This document shows positions 20,583-35,500 of a stretch of 64,000 nt of DNA, piece by piece. Every line of letters starts with the position of its first letter. Position 1 is the stretch's first letter. Position numbers and translations under genes: made by a program. Below the pieces are notes generated by a model. The model was not told the DNA's origin. It made no database searches and saw only the letters and a list, made by a program, of their open reading frames with translations. Source of the DNA: Panopea generosa (lineage: Eukaryota; Mollusca; Bivalvia; Adapedonta; Hiatellidae). The stretch is from contig CM055907.1 in NCBI GenBank assembly GCA_029582155.1, positions 34,345,983-34,409,982 on the forward strand, in the 5' to 3' direction.

Positions 20583-23500
20583 CTGAAAAATGAAAAATAA
20601 ACTACTTATCGTGGAAAGGAATGATTTCCAAAGATGATGATTGTGAAGGAATCAGATACACTTTCTTCATTTTTTAAGTAAATAGTATCTTTATTTTATT
20701 AATTAAAGAATTATATTTTCTAATTTCAATCACCAAATGAATGGGGATCCAGTTATTAAGAATTTTTAAAATGAAATAATTTGGCCTATCATTTGCCATG
20801 TTTCAAGCTGATTTCACTATTCTGTATTATCATATTAACTGTGCTGACATAAAGTTCTATTTTAAAGTACCTAAGTGCCATTGTTGCCTAGTAATAAATA
20901 TTCCTGTATGGCAACTCAAGATTTGGAAAGCCAGAATCATTTATTGTTTTTTGCAAAATGGAATTTATACAATTTGAAAGCAAGTATTTGAATGAACACG
21001 ACTTTTTGTATATAGCTGTATGGTTTAAGGACGTATTAGGTGAAACAGCAAGGTACAAGTTAGGAACGGCAAAAGTTAGAAACGGCAAACTACAATGTGT
21101 AAGTAAAATAAGATTTAAATTCGTGCTCTAATCATTTCTCTGTAAGGAAAAGATGCAATTAAGTTTATAAATATATAACATATATTAACACTACATGTAA
21201 TGAACACTATATATGTGCAAAGTAACACTGCTGGGTAAAAACTTTTTTGAACTTCATGTGTAAATTTACACTTTTTTGTGTTAAATCGATGTCTATTTTA
21301 AATAAAATAAAAAATATGTAAATTAATGTTTACATATTAATAAACAGTATACAGATGAATCGGAAACTTAACAATATACATATAATTATATATGCGCATA
21401 CATTATGAAAATGAACATCTTCAAAATGAACACAATATAAATATTATGTTAATGAACTGTATTACATATATTATGTGATTATATACATTATGTAAACCAT
21501 TGCTACAGTCTATGAAAATGTTATGAATATTTAATGTACTAAATGGAACAGCTATATCGCCACTTTCGTATTTCAAATATCGTCAAAATACTGAGTAGCA
21601 TTATTAACATGTGTACAACACAAATGGACAAATATATGTATTGATGTTACAAAGCCCGACTGCCAAATTCTATACAATTACCTGTCCGCATCTGTTTGGC
21701 ACAAAATGCATATTTTGCATGTGCAGGAAATGACTGACACTTTTTGAGAAAATACATAAAATGTGAGGTGGCGGGTTGCTGTTCTGTTCAGTATATTATG
21801 TAAATGAGCAATATAGTTAGCATATACAAATCAACACGGCAAATTATGTTGATTATTTGACCATGTATTTTGTTAAAGACCTGGGTCCCATTTCACTATT
21901 ATTTGATAACCAAGAGTACTACATTCCGATTCTCTCCAAGCATGATGGATAGGCACCTGAGGGTCTCCAACGACGCTTTTCTTAAACATGCGTAATACCA
22001 AGGTTTTAGTTCAAAGTTGTAACCATTAACACAAAGTTATTGGGAATTTTTTAAAGGGAAATTATTTGAAAGTCAGTCGAAAGTTATTGTAATGATGAAT
22101 TTCCTGATTGTTTATTGTTACGTCAAATTTAGAAGTTTGAAATAAAAGTGAAACAGGCAAGGCCCTTGGTTATATTTTTTTTGTTTAAAATTTCAGCACA
22201 ACTTTTATTTGGATGCATTCTTGGCTGTGCTAGATTAGCCCAGACAATTCTTTTAATTACTAAGACATGTTGATATGTAAATGAGCATGGTAACCTATAC
22301 AAATTAATATTATTATATGAATCAACACTATAATAAGCAATTAGGGATACATGATCACAAAAATGGCTTCTATTAGTATGTGTGTTTGCTTCATACAGTG
22401 TGGGGACAAGCTGCAATAAAAATATTAGGCAGGGGGACACCTTTATATTATAGAACTATTTTGTATTAATTGTCAAGTAATGCAAAAAAAAACATGGTTG
22501 CCATGCAATCTTGTTTCAAAATTATTTAACTTCCCAGCACTCTCCCTGACTTTGCAAGCATACAAAATATGTTTTTATAACCTCCCAACCTACCTACAAA
22601 CACTACATGTGTTAAAATTAAAATACAAATTTTTCTGATAATTTTCGCTGAATTACGCTCACATTTTCTTGTTCTCCCTGTCCAAACTGACCATGACAAC
22701 CATGCTAAAGGATTACATTAATGTCAAGTAAAATATTTGGGCCCATTTATACATTATGGTAATTAGGTATTAAAAATGTAAATTTCAGAACAATTTCAAA
22801 TACGTGAAATTTCCTTTAACATTTGAGATTCATACACTTGCATTTAAATAAAATTGTTTCCAAAACTGTAATTTAAATACCGGTACCTGTTAAAAAGTAT
22901 TTTTACGTATATATAAATTATGCTTTTTTTGCAAGAGGACTCGTATTAAAATTGGGTTGAAATCATTACAACCCATCACCTTAACAACAACTAAACCAAA
23001 TTGTAAAAATTTTTTCTTTAAAGTACATGTACCAAATTAATGATGAATTATACGGGTAATTCCACTTTATGTTCTGTGCAACTAAGGACAACAAATACAG
23101 GTGTATATATATATATATACAATTCTTAATTAGGTCAGTTTTAGAGTTTTAGAAAACAAGAGAACTTCATGTAAACAAATCTTTAAAAACAAAACTTTAA
23201 CTGTAGAAGAGTTAATGATCTAAAAATGCTTTTTCTTTCAGGAAAAAAAACGTATGTCTCCCTCTCAAACAATTGTGAGAATTATCTTAAATGTTGTTCA
23301 CTTGCAGCAAATTAACCAAAATTGCAAAAGGGATATGCAAAGCTAGGCTTCTGGCTGATCCTTCCCTGCAAGTTTCAGCAAAATATGACCACAGGTGTAA
23401 GGAGGAGTTTGTGACAGACGGACGGACGGAAAGCACAAAAACAATGTTTCCCTGAGAGGGGGAGACATAATAATCTGAACTCAACATTCAATTATTATAT

Positions 23501-26500
23501 ACTTCAATTACTACTTTTATCTGAACTGAAAGAAACATTAATAACACCTGTTGGAACTACGGAAAAGTGAGAATAATAATTCTGTAACTGCATGTTTAAA
23601 TGTTTAATGAAGCCACTTTGTTATCCTTTAAATTTAAATTAAAATATTAATCTTAATAACTATAAACAGGGCAAGGTGAAGGTGAGGTCAAGGCAATGTC
23701 ACCTTCACACTGCTGAAAGGACGCTGTTTGATAGAACGGATGGACGCCTCCTGAGAGGACGTCGGGTGAAGCGACGTCGTCCGACCAGAGATGGGGCGCC
23801 CAGACGCTGCATAGAAGGATGCCTCACTTTCATCTGAAATGAAGTCACACTGCCACACAGTTTATGATGTAGTCTGATAAAAATATATTGTACAAACAAC
23901 TTATCAAATATCAATTAATCTCAATTAATAATGTAATAAGACAAGTGTAGAAAGTCTTCTTCACTGTGCTTATCACACTGTCCATTGTTGATATGGATGG
24001 ATCCACTTTCACACTGTCTAACATTCGGTTAGTAAAACTTATAATGAAGATTAAGTCTGACAGCTATAATAATATATAATTTTGATGTTTAATAACAAAC
24101 AAACAGGCAAGTGTCAAACAATTACCTGGATATCTTGAATAAAGATATCACTGATTAATTTAGTAATATATAACTATCTCCTGGATCCAAGCTGGAGCAA
24201 AACAATTTCATCAATACCAAAACATATATAATCTGACGTCATTATATAGACACGTATCGTTGAGACTGAAACGTATGTGAGAAGTCTGGCTAGCCTGGTC
24301 AGTAGAGCATTCACCCTATAAGCGAAAAGTTTATGGTTCAAGTTCCGGACTGGCTGCATATTTTTCTTGTCCTGTTACATTTAAGCACCCAACATGGTAC
24401 TGTGACATATATATATTCTGAGAAACATTCATGTGATTCTCTAGTCTCTATGGAAATTCGGGGATGGAATCCAAATTTACATATCTCCTAGTAGGTAATG
24501 TACACACTGTGACATGCCAATGAAATCAATTTAATACTTAACTTGTAACTAAGCAGTTAATAATTTATAACAATATGTTTTTACTCAAAACAAGTTGTAT
24601 TTCAATAATGAATAAAAATGAGATGCATGTTTATTTTACAGACCAGATTAAAATGATAGTTAAACATTTTCCAGTTCTTTAATCTCTCCTGGTTGTCAAG
24701 GCAGTGTCTACATTCAGATCAGTTATGCAATATAATTTTTCAAATTAACTATAAATTGCTATAAAAATAATTAAGTATTAGTCTGGATCTCAAGTTATTA
24801 TCAAACCTAAGAGTGATTTTACTTTTGTCTTCTATCAGCAAATTATAATCTACAGCAGATGAGTACAGCTAAATTTATATACTTTATTCATAGTATATAA
24901 GAGTCACGTTGCCATTTTAGTTTATATTATTTGTTAATTAGCTGAATTAGAAACATACATGTATTGCAAATTATAAATTAATTTTTATTATATATTTATT
25001 CATGCTTGCATCAAAATTATCCAAAATGAAATAAGTGCATACTAAATCTAACTGAACGTGAATTAAAGTGATGTTATTATACTGGCTATAATTATGATAA
25101 TCTAATGCTTTATTTATAAAAGTACAAGTATAAGGATGTTCTAACATTAATACCCCATATATAAAACTATTCCTTCTTTTATCAATGCATTGATTTGGTG
25201 TACATGACAGTATTTATACAAGTATCTGTCAGTATACAATTTGGTGTATTTATACAAGTATCTGTTAGTATACAATTTGGTGTACATGACAGTATTTATT
25301 CAAGTATCTGTCAGTATACAATTTGGTGTACATGATATTATTTATACAAGTATCTGTCAGTATACAATTTGGTGTACATGATATTATTTATACAAGTATC
25401 TGTCAGTATACAATTTGGTGTACATGATATTATTTATATACATATCTGTCAGTATACAATTTGGTGTACATGACAGTATTTATTCAAGTATCTGTCAGTA
25501 TACAATTTGGTGTACATGATATTATTTATATACGTATCTGTCAGTATACAATTTGGTGTACATGACAGTATTTATATACGTATCTGTCAGTATACAATTT
25601 GGTGTACATGATATTATTTATATACATATCTGTCAGTATACAATTTGGTGTACATGATATTATTTATATACGTATCTGTCAGTATACAATTTGGTGTACA
25701 TGACAGTATTTATATACGTATCTGTCGGTATACAATTTGGTGTACATGACAGTATTAATATACATATCTGTCAGTATACAATTTGTTGTACATGACATTA
25801 TTTATATACATATCTGTCAGTATACAATTTGGTGTACATGATATTATTTATATACATATCTGTCAGTATACAATTTGGTGTACATGATATTATTTATATA
25901 CGTATCTGTCAGTATACAATTTGGTGTACATGATATTATTTATTCAAGTATCTGTCAGTATACAATATGGTGTACATGATATTATTTATATACATATCTG
26001 TCAGTATACAATTTGGTGTACATGACAGTATTTATATACGTATCTGTCAGTATACAATTTGGTGTACATGATATTATTTATATAAGTATCTGTCAGTATA
26101 CAATTTGGTGTACATGATATTATTTATATACATATCTGTCAGTATACAATTTGGTGTACATGACAGTATTTATACAAGTATCTGTCAGTATACAATTTGG
26201 TGTACATGACAGTATTTATATAAGTATCTGTCAGTATACAATTTTAATTGCCAACTGTAAACCAAACATCAGATTCCCATAGAAAAGAAACAAAATGTTG
26301 TGAGAAAAACATTTCTGATATAAGATTATAAGAGTTATTCCCCTTCTCAATAAATTGCTACATAAAGGTGGGATCTTACATAACAAAAAGATAATTTCCA
26401 ATTCAATATTTTCTGTCTCTTCGGATGGAATAACATTATGGGGAAAGAAAAATATCACAAATATGTAACACTTTGTTAGGGAATTATTCATTTGCCTTTA

Positions 26501-29500
26501 ACAAGTTTTATGCAATGAAACACCCATACTTACTTTTTAACTTGCACAATTCTGCAATTATATCTCTGAAAATGTATCTAAAATGTACTCCCTTATACAC
26601 CAATTATAATAATAATAATGATCTTGTTTAGGGTTACATAACTCATGCAAACTTGTTTTTTTCCTTTGTACATGTATTACAAAACTTATGATGTATCTCG
26701 CATAAAAACTCATGCAAATTTTTCATTTCACACACAATGTTATAGTAGGTTAGAGACAAATTTTCCTATCTTAAGCAAACCTAAAAAGAAACAACAGAAA
26801 TGTGTTTCCGCAAACACAACCTAGCACTTCTGGCTATTTTGACTGTATGGTTTCCATTTTTTTTCGAAAAAATAATACATGTATCAATATGCAGAGAGCT
26901 TTTGTGATTACTTTGTGACCTTCATTTACATTTGCTTCAAATGGCTTCTCTGAAACTACTGGACAGATTGTCACCAAATTTTGTGTTAAACATTTTACAT
27001 GAAACTCTCTCAAGTTTGTTTAAATCATGACCCTGGGGCTTATCAGGGTTTTTTTTATTGAATATTTAAAAAATCTTCACCCAAAGGACAAGGCCTGGAG
27101 GTTTAATATTTTGCATGTTATAAATGGGCTTCCTGTTGTTGTTTTTTTAAAGAGGGTTTAATCCATTTTCAACAATTATTACTACAGTTTATTTATATGA
27201 CAGCCAGTTTTTGGGTGAAGAACTGCGGATGATTTCAGGAAAACCACCATCTTTCTTGAATAAGCATTATCTGGTTAATCATGTATCATCAGAGCTATTC
27301 ACAGAAACACATTTCTTTTCCTTTGTTACAACCCACAGATAAACACAATCAACATATTGGTAAATTAACGATTTTAATTAAGCCAATTAAAACTGCTATA
27401 TCATCACATATATTATACACAATCAATTAAAAGCCATCTCTATATAACAAGAGACCAGATAATTAGTACTGCTTGGTGATGCCACTTTACATTTTCAAAG
27501 TAATCAATCTTTTAAGATTATTAATTATGATGTAATCTTTTTTTTTTTTAAACAACTTTTAGTTCTACAGTAAAACGACTTTTATAAATACTAATATTGG
27601 TATAAACTGGCAGGGTAATGGCATATTTTAAATTCAACTGAAATTTTAGAAATAATAAAAAAGTGAACTTCTAATAATCTTTGAAGCAATCATTTTGTAT
27701 TGAATTGATGCTACATTGTAAGAAAACCTTGTTTTTTAGCTTCTCAGTATATTTTATCAAATTGTTTTCAATAGTTTTGCAATAATATTAACCATGCACA
27801 TAAGAAATGTTTATATATGTGGGTAAAACGTTGATGCCTAAACATCAGCACCAGTAGCAGTACTAAAATTACCCTGTGCTCATTATTAACTAGTTGAACA
27901 AAATACCAGTTTTATCTATATCTATGCCGAGTTCACTCAGCATCCCTCGCAGACTGCCCATCTCATCATCATCTGTCTGAATGTGGGAGAAAACACTCAC
28001 ATTATTATACCATATACATCCTTACATGTAATAGTATACAGTCAAACCTGTCTAAAGCAGCCAGTAAAGGGATGGAGCAAAAGTGGCCTTTTAAGACAGG
28101 TTGTTGCTTAATACAGGTTAATTTGATATGAAAGCATAGAAATGGGAAATAGCAAATGTGAGTGCTTAAGACAAGTGGCTGCTTAATAGAGGTGACCTCT
28201 TACACAGGTTTGATTGTACATTAATTCCTGAAAATAATAGTAAGGTATAATATCCTTTATTTATGTTTTTTGGTTTAAACTTATTTTATTTATAAGTTAT
28301 GTACAATATATTCCACAACATACTTAGTGGTGGTTATGGGGATTGAAACAAAAGAATATATAGTATCTCTCCGCAGAGACATAGGATGAATTATCATAAT
28401 GATATTTCTAAATGAATTATTTTTGGTAATTGCATAAATTGTGAGTAACATAATATTAAGTGAAATGATGAATCATAATGACAAATCCACTGCATGACAA
28501 CTCTAATATGATGAATCTAGAATCATAAATGACACAAATCTCGAATATAAGGAAATCTTAAATGAGGAAGAAAAAGTGAAGGATAGCGATTCAGGAATAA
28601 TAAATAAAGCTGCAAAATACAGTTCAAGTAATTTTGTACAAAATTAATGGTTTTCAAAGCATAGCTAATTAATACAGTGATTAAAGTATACATGCTGCAT
28701 ATTGTGAAAACATGTGACCATATTATACAAGATATAAAATGCTGTCATACAGTAAACATTTGGCCATCAGAATCAGCTTCAAGAAAACTCAAAATATGTT
28801 AAACATAAAAATTATAACGAAAAATGTTATTGATGGTTTGAGAAAACATAAAAATAAATCTTTCTGTAACAGCTTTGTCAAGAATTGTCATTGATTTTTA
28901 AATATCAAACTTGACCTGTTTTTTTTTTATATAATTATACAGCTACACATAAAATATGTATTAACTACATATCTACCTGTTCAGAAGTTTGAAAACAATT
29001 TGACCTCAGACTATCAAACAAGTAAATAGATGGACGGACAGGGGTAACACTTAGTCTTTGAATGGCGGGATATAGAACTTGGCTACATTTTATTGTGATG
29101 ACAATACCTGCTGTCAAGGAACATTGCCCAACTTTACATATTAAATGTATTAATATCTACAATGTACGAAATATCAATGTCATCATCATGCGTGATTACA
29201 AATGTGTCTTATTTTTGTATTTAATCTTGAAGCAGATTATGACTATCACCAAACATTAGCAGTGAATAAAATACTACATGTACATTCTGTAAAAGTCAAG
29301 TGGTTGTGTGAACCTATCCCAGTGCTCTTCTGAAAAGTGAAATGGTGTAACATAAAAACAATGACCGAATGCAATGCAATAACAAAGTTATACAAAATTT
29401 CATTAAAGGGACACATGCAAATAAATGGATTAAAGGGACACATGCTATTGTAATGCTTCCTTGATAGAGTACCAGAATAAGATTAATGAATCTGTTGTAA

Positions 29501-32500
29501 TTAATGAGTTCACAACATTATTATATTTAACTTGATTTGAGTTTAAAAAGCATATAGTCAAATAAAAAAAAGTTTTCAATTGTTTAATAATTTGTATACT
29601 TAATAATCTAATTATTAAGTAAGAGCAGGAGAAGGTCAAATGAAAAAGTTATGACTGTCATTGGTCCCTTTAATGCATTATTTGAATTCACAAAACAAGA
29701 AACAAACCAATTCACTTCTCAACTTACATTATAACAGCTCATGCTGCCATTGCAAAGATGCATCAGTATTAACATTGACAACTCTGAGAGAATGGTTTGT
29801 TATCAGGAACATAATATACACAAAATATCTAACTGGAAATGAAAATTTAAACTGAGCCAAATCTGTTTATCTTTAAAATCAATTTCAGGTTTATTTGTTA
29901 GATCAAAATTTAATATCATTACAACCTGAATGCCGCATCCCATCATGGAATTAACATTCTACGAGCTGGGGCTCATTTCACTAACATTCGTAGGTTTATG
30001 GACTTCTTAGTGTACAATTTAAAGTTAAAAAACAAAAGTCACAAACTTTCTTTTATTAATTCACTAATCATAAGAGATTGCGTAAGCCTAGTAACAAAAT
30101 TCCTTTTTAAAGTTTGCAATAACTTGTAGATTTTTACATAGACTTACAAAGGTAAGTGAAACGGGCCCCTTTGATGAAGACGATATTTAAAATAGTTTGC
30201 GTTTTCATGATTTATATTTCTCTCCAGTTTTTACTGTTTCAGGGAATACAACAGATCTTTGAAATTTCTACACTTAGCTATTGCACAGCAATGTTATAAA
30301 GTTCATGTGACATAAAATGTGAGCTTTAGCCAAAAACAAAAAAAAACATTTTCACACTGTCTGTACTGGTATTTTAACACCATACAATAATGGACTGTTC
30401 GATGGTGATGACAAATAATAAGCTGTTCCATGGGGTAAAGAAGATAATGGACTGTTCCAAAGTGAATGGCAAATATTGGACTGTTCTATTTTGTACATGG
30501 CAATTATGGACTGATTGATCATGTTCAAAACTTGAAATGACAGATTACAACTACATCTATATCTACTGCAAATACAGGATCAGTCTATGGTGTACATGCA
30601 CTGCAAATGTTGGACCTTTCCATTGTGTATAACACATGAAATAACAGACTACATCTATTGCAAATATTGGACTGTTCTAAGGTGTATGATGCAAACATTG
30701 GACTGTTCCACTCTGTACACAACAAAATGACATGTATTTACCAGGCTACTCAGGACATATCTGAATCCATTCCATGGCCAAGTCTGAATATTAATGTTAG
30801 CCGAAATTATTTTGACAATCTCAAAATTATCCAAGAACTATTTCTGCTGGAAACAGATGAACGGTTTACCACAGCTTCTCTTCATGAATTTGCTTTTCCT
30901 CCCTATACTTATTTAACCATAAAAAATCAAAATCAAATATTGACTGGTCATTGGTTTGTTACAGTTAAATTCTAGGTACAGTCTAAAATTATGATTAGAT
31001 TGGTCATTTTTAAAGATTTATTTTTACAATTGTTTGATTTCTGATTTTTATATTATGAATCAAATTAATATTATTCATGAAAATTGAAATATTAAATGTT
31101 GTAAAATGCATGTACATGATTAATATTTTAGATCGATTCCAGTGCAGCAACATTATTTATGCATAATCTTTGACTTATATAATATATACTTGTTTATTTT
31201 AGCTTGATTGCAAAGAAAGCCCAGAGCTTAAATAAGCTTCCTGGGTATATAAGTGCTGTTGTTTATTGTGTGGCATCGAGTTGAGCAGGGAACCAAACCT
31301 GCAAACCCCCCATACAACATTGACTGCAATAACTGTGCAGAATTGAAAGATAATAAGACTTTGACAAATTTTGGTAAAAAGAAAGATTGCTATTTTTTCC
31401 CCCTATTTTCTGTTTGATTCAATATAGCCATATCTAAGGATCAAGGATCATTTGACAAGTTTAAAGAATCATAGACTTGGGTCATATGACTGGGGTACAC
31501 TATGCAAGGTTGGACCTTACAATTATTAAATTAAACTTAATCGTTTAATAAAACTTCAATCTGAATGATAAAACATAAAAAGTTACTCAGACTCCTACAT
31601 ATAGTACCTAGTACCAGTATTTTAAAGAGCAATAATTTCAAGATAACTAGTAAGATCTCCTATTGTCCTTTATTTTTTCAAAACTTTTTTTTCAAATTGA
31701 AGCATCTGCCACAAGACTTGAGAACATCTAAGGACTAAAGAAACAAGAAAACTCAGGTACTCTACATGAGATTAAAGACTGATAATAAACTACCACCAGA
31801 TGTTCCTCTATATCATACATTGTGTTTTATATCAATATGCGAGATGTGACACTTACATGAATTCTGAGTCCTTGTTTGTCTTTGTTTAGTTCCGACACTG
31901 TAGTCCTCTTACCCTTGTCTGGGTATGTTGCCGGGGTGGGGCTGTCGGCACGTTGTCGTCTAGTGTTTGGACTTGGGCTTCTTGACCTTCCTGTGGGTAA
32001 AAAAATTTGATGTGATCATGTAAATGATTCTTAAAAATGATTAACTGAATGAATGGGTTTAATACATGTTGATGGTCTTGTGGTTACGGCGTTTCTTCTT
32101 TTTTTAATGGCATGAATAATACTTATCTCATTACATTAAAGATTATACAGGGCATCCAGTATTAGTGATTCAGGAAGACCGATGAATGAACCTAGCAGAC
32201 TGTGGTGACCACTGTCCTTCCATAAAGATATTTTATAAAGTTTTCAGGCACACCTGGGTACCAACAACCTTGGTGGCAAAGGTATCTTAGTGATCTCGAG
32301 ACAGTGCCACTCAGCCATAGACGTAGATAAGAATATTTGTTTTGAAGTATTGAACCATTTATTTTAATTGAGGAGATATTGTTTTTTCCAATTTCAGTGT
32401 TTTTATATATAAAAAATTAAGTAATAAAAAGCAAAGTCAGAGTACTAATATTAATTCTTTGAATGTACGTTGTTTACGTGCAGCTTAGACGTATGTGAAG

Positions 32501-35500
32501 ACTATTTGCTCACCTCCAACTCTGATACATTCTTCCTTGTGCCGGGAGTTCCATGCCTTGAGTTTGCACACTTTACTGCAGTAGTAGACTTCTTTACATC
32601 GTGTACACGCAGACAGACGCACAAACACAGATCTTCCACACTGGTAACAGTACTTGAACAGTGGTTTCCTAAAACGGACAATTAATAATAAATTTCCTGG
32701 TCAGATTCAAATTCTTATTGATAACTATAACCAAGTTGGGAACTAGTTTTTTCTGAAGTCATGAAACCTGACTATTTATAATTGAACATACTTTGTAAAG
32801 AATTTAGTTGCAACCAGATCAGCATTGAGCAAAATGTTAATTCACTGTTTGTTTAATTCCCACCTGTGATTTACAATCCAATTCTTCAGGTGAGATAAAT
32901 TGTTACAATAGATGATACATAAGTGAACAAGGGCATCAACAGAACCAATGGATGCTCCACAAACAAGTGCTTGATTATGTAGTACCTACATTGCCCATTA
33001 TCCATGTTCCAAGTGCTACTGAATTCCCTTCCATCCTTTTGAAGATAAGGTCAGGACAAGTAAAAATAACCAAAAATAAAGTACAAAAGGGGAGATAATA
33101 ATATTCAAGATAGAGTTCAGGTTCTTTCACTCTGCATTTCCATATATTACCCTCATTCCATACTCCAAATGTTGCTGGAATCGCCTCAGGACATGTAGAA
33201 TTATTCTATGGACAAGGAATCAGAAGGATAAATGGACTGACATTCTATCAAATGGTTATTTAAGTGGCTTCTTTGAACCAAGCTTATCACTTGTGTGATA
33301 ACTTTTATCCACATAAAAAAACAACACATAATGGCTGCTTTTTAACCCTTTACTCCATAGATACACGTTTTCCCGCACCAATCACAGAAGGCCTTTGAAA
33401 ACAGTGCAGGATGAGCTCAGATTGCTCGTAACGAGCAATCTGAATACTTCCTGCACTGTTTTCCACTCTGTCAGTTAATATAAACATAATTCACCAAATA
33501 ATTTAAAAGCCGTCTATATTATGTTTCCAAAGGTGTCTATATTAGAGGTGTCCGAAGGCGTCTATATGAAGTAAAGGGTTAAGTGTCTAGAAAATTTCTG
33601 ACCCTAAACCCTAGCCACAAAACTACACATTTGTGTGTACGGACGGACAAAGCAGCAGCTTTAGAAAGCATAAAAATGTTTGTATGAAAACAATATTTAA
33701 TAAAAGAAATACATACAACAATTATTAATCCTGAACAAATATGAAAATGTTTACATTATCCAATCAAAAAAGAAAAAATGTTTGTAAACAGACATCAATA
33801 AAAAAATGTTTTTAAAATATAAATTTTGTTGTTAACCAATTAAAAATGTTTATATAAATAGAAATATCAAATAAGAAGAGTAAAAGAAACTGTCATTGAC
33901 ATCCAAAAATGTTATGTTTTACATGAACTCTTTGCATGGTTGCAATAATGATGTCAGTTTTTCAGCTGCTAAAATTCAATGTATAGGTAACAGCTATCAG
34001 AAAATTCCTAAATGTTACAAGTGTATTTCGCCACTACATTCATCGCCAATCAACATGGTCCATCTAATTCTCTGTTACTTTGCTCTCTTGCATGTATTGT
34101 TGTTTTTTAAATGGTTTCACAAACTCATATGGAATAAAAACACATTGAAAATAATATTCACAAGAAATGAGGTGGTCTGCAATTATCACAACTTCCATAT
34201 ATAATTAAATGATATAATAATAGAGAATCAGAACTAGGCTACACATGTATAATGGGAGATGTTACTTTAAAAAGGAAACACTGACATCTAGCCAAACCTC
34301 ATTTTCATGAAACTAAAATGTACGTTTACGAGAGAGTTGTAAATTTTTGTTGAGACAATTACATTGTATTTCTGTTCCGCTTCTCCTACATCCTTACAAA
34401 TAGACAACAATAGGTCCTGATCCAATTCAACATGTTTATAAATGGAAAATACAATCAATAATAACCTATACAGTGAGATTTTCTACAATGGAGGAAAGAA
34501 AAGGTAAGTCGATGAACCTGGTACGACAGGAGAGTAAGAATGAACAGTGTTTTACAGCACATTGGAACATTAACAAGTCATCTTGCATGGGTAAAGTAAA
34601 GAATGTGAAAATGAGAGTAGAAGAAAAAGCTACATAGTTATTACCATAATAACTGTAAGTACTTGGGCACCAACAAATAATTAAACTTTATATTTTTATA
34701 CAAACTTTTATAGATATCTTTTGAGGTATAATTATATTTCAATTTGAAATTTAATTGTTTATCCTGGTAAATCCTGGGCATTGTTTTTAGAATTTAAGGT
34801 TGGACGTTTTGTTATTTAAAACAAACTGTAATATTGATGAGAAACACAAGTCACTGTCTAGATGACAGTATATACCACTGTTACCCTTGAATAACTGTCT
34901 AGATGACAGTATATACCACTGTTACCCTGGAATAACTGTCTAGATGACAATATATACCACTGTTACCCTGGAATAACTGTCTGGATGGCAGTATATACCA
35001 CTGTTACCCTGGAATAACTGTCTAGATGACAGTATATACCACTGTTACCCTGGAATAACTGTGGACTTTGCTGCACTTAATCTCACTAAAATTTATTCTT
35101 AATCTACTTTTGGAATTTGTCAACATCTTACAAACTGTTAATATCCAAGTGTACTCACCAAATAGTCTATGTCACAAGACAAAGTCATACTCTTTTAATT
35201 TCAACACAAATTTAAATTGGCTTAAATCTGATAAAATTATCCTAATAAACCCCACCCCCTTCAACAAGTAAACAATGGACCTGAACATGCAGAACTATGA
35301 CAGATATGATTATACAAGCTCAAAATTAAATTTGAGAACTTCTTTTATGACTGAATTGGTTACAAATGTGAATGAAAAAATAGCATGACTTGTGTAAGTG
35401 CCAAGAAAGTGCTTTAGAACTACTTTTGACTTAATTTACTACGACAGAAGCAGAGAAATAAACATGTAACAACAAAATACTACATGTACTTCTAAAGCTA

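Noticed and set aside
23705-23914. 69-codon - frame starting MIFDKLF and rich in Arg
   Set aside because: Wrong frame of the predicted ANKMY1 exon at 23703-23833; the [11 protein letters not shown] frame fits the phase of both neighbouring exons.
24285-24362. tRNA gene on the + strand
   Set aside because: A and B boxes present but no paired acceptor stem; a SINE head is more likely.
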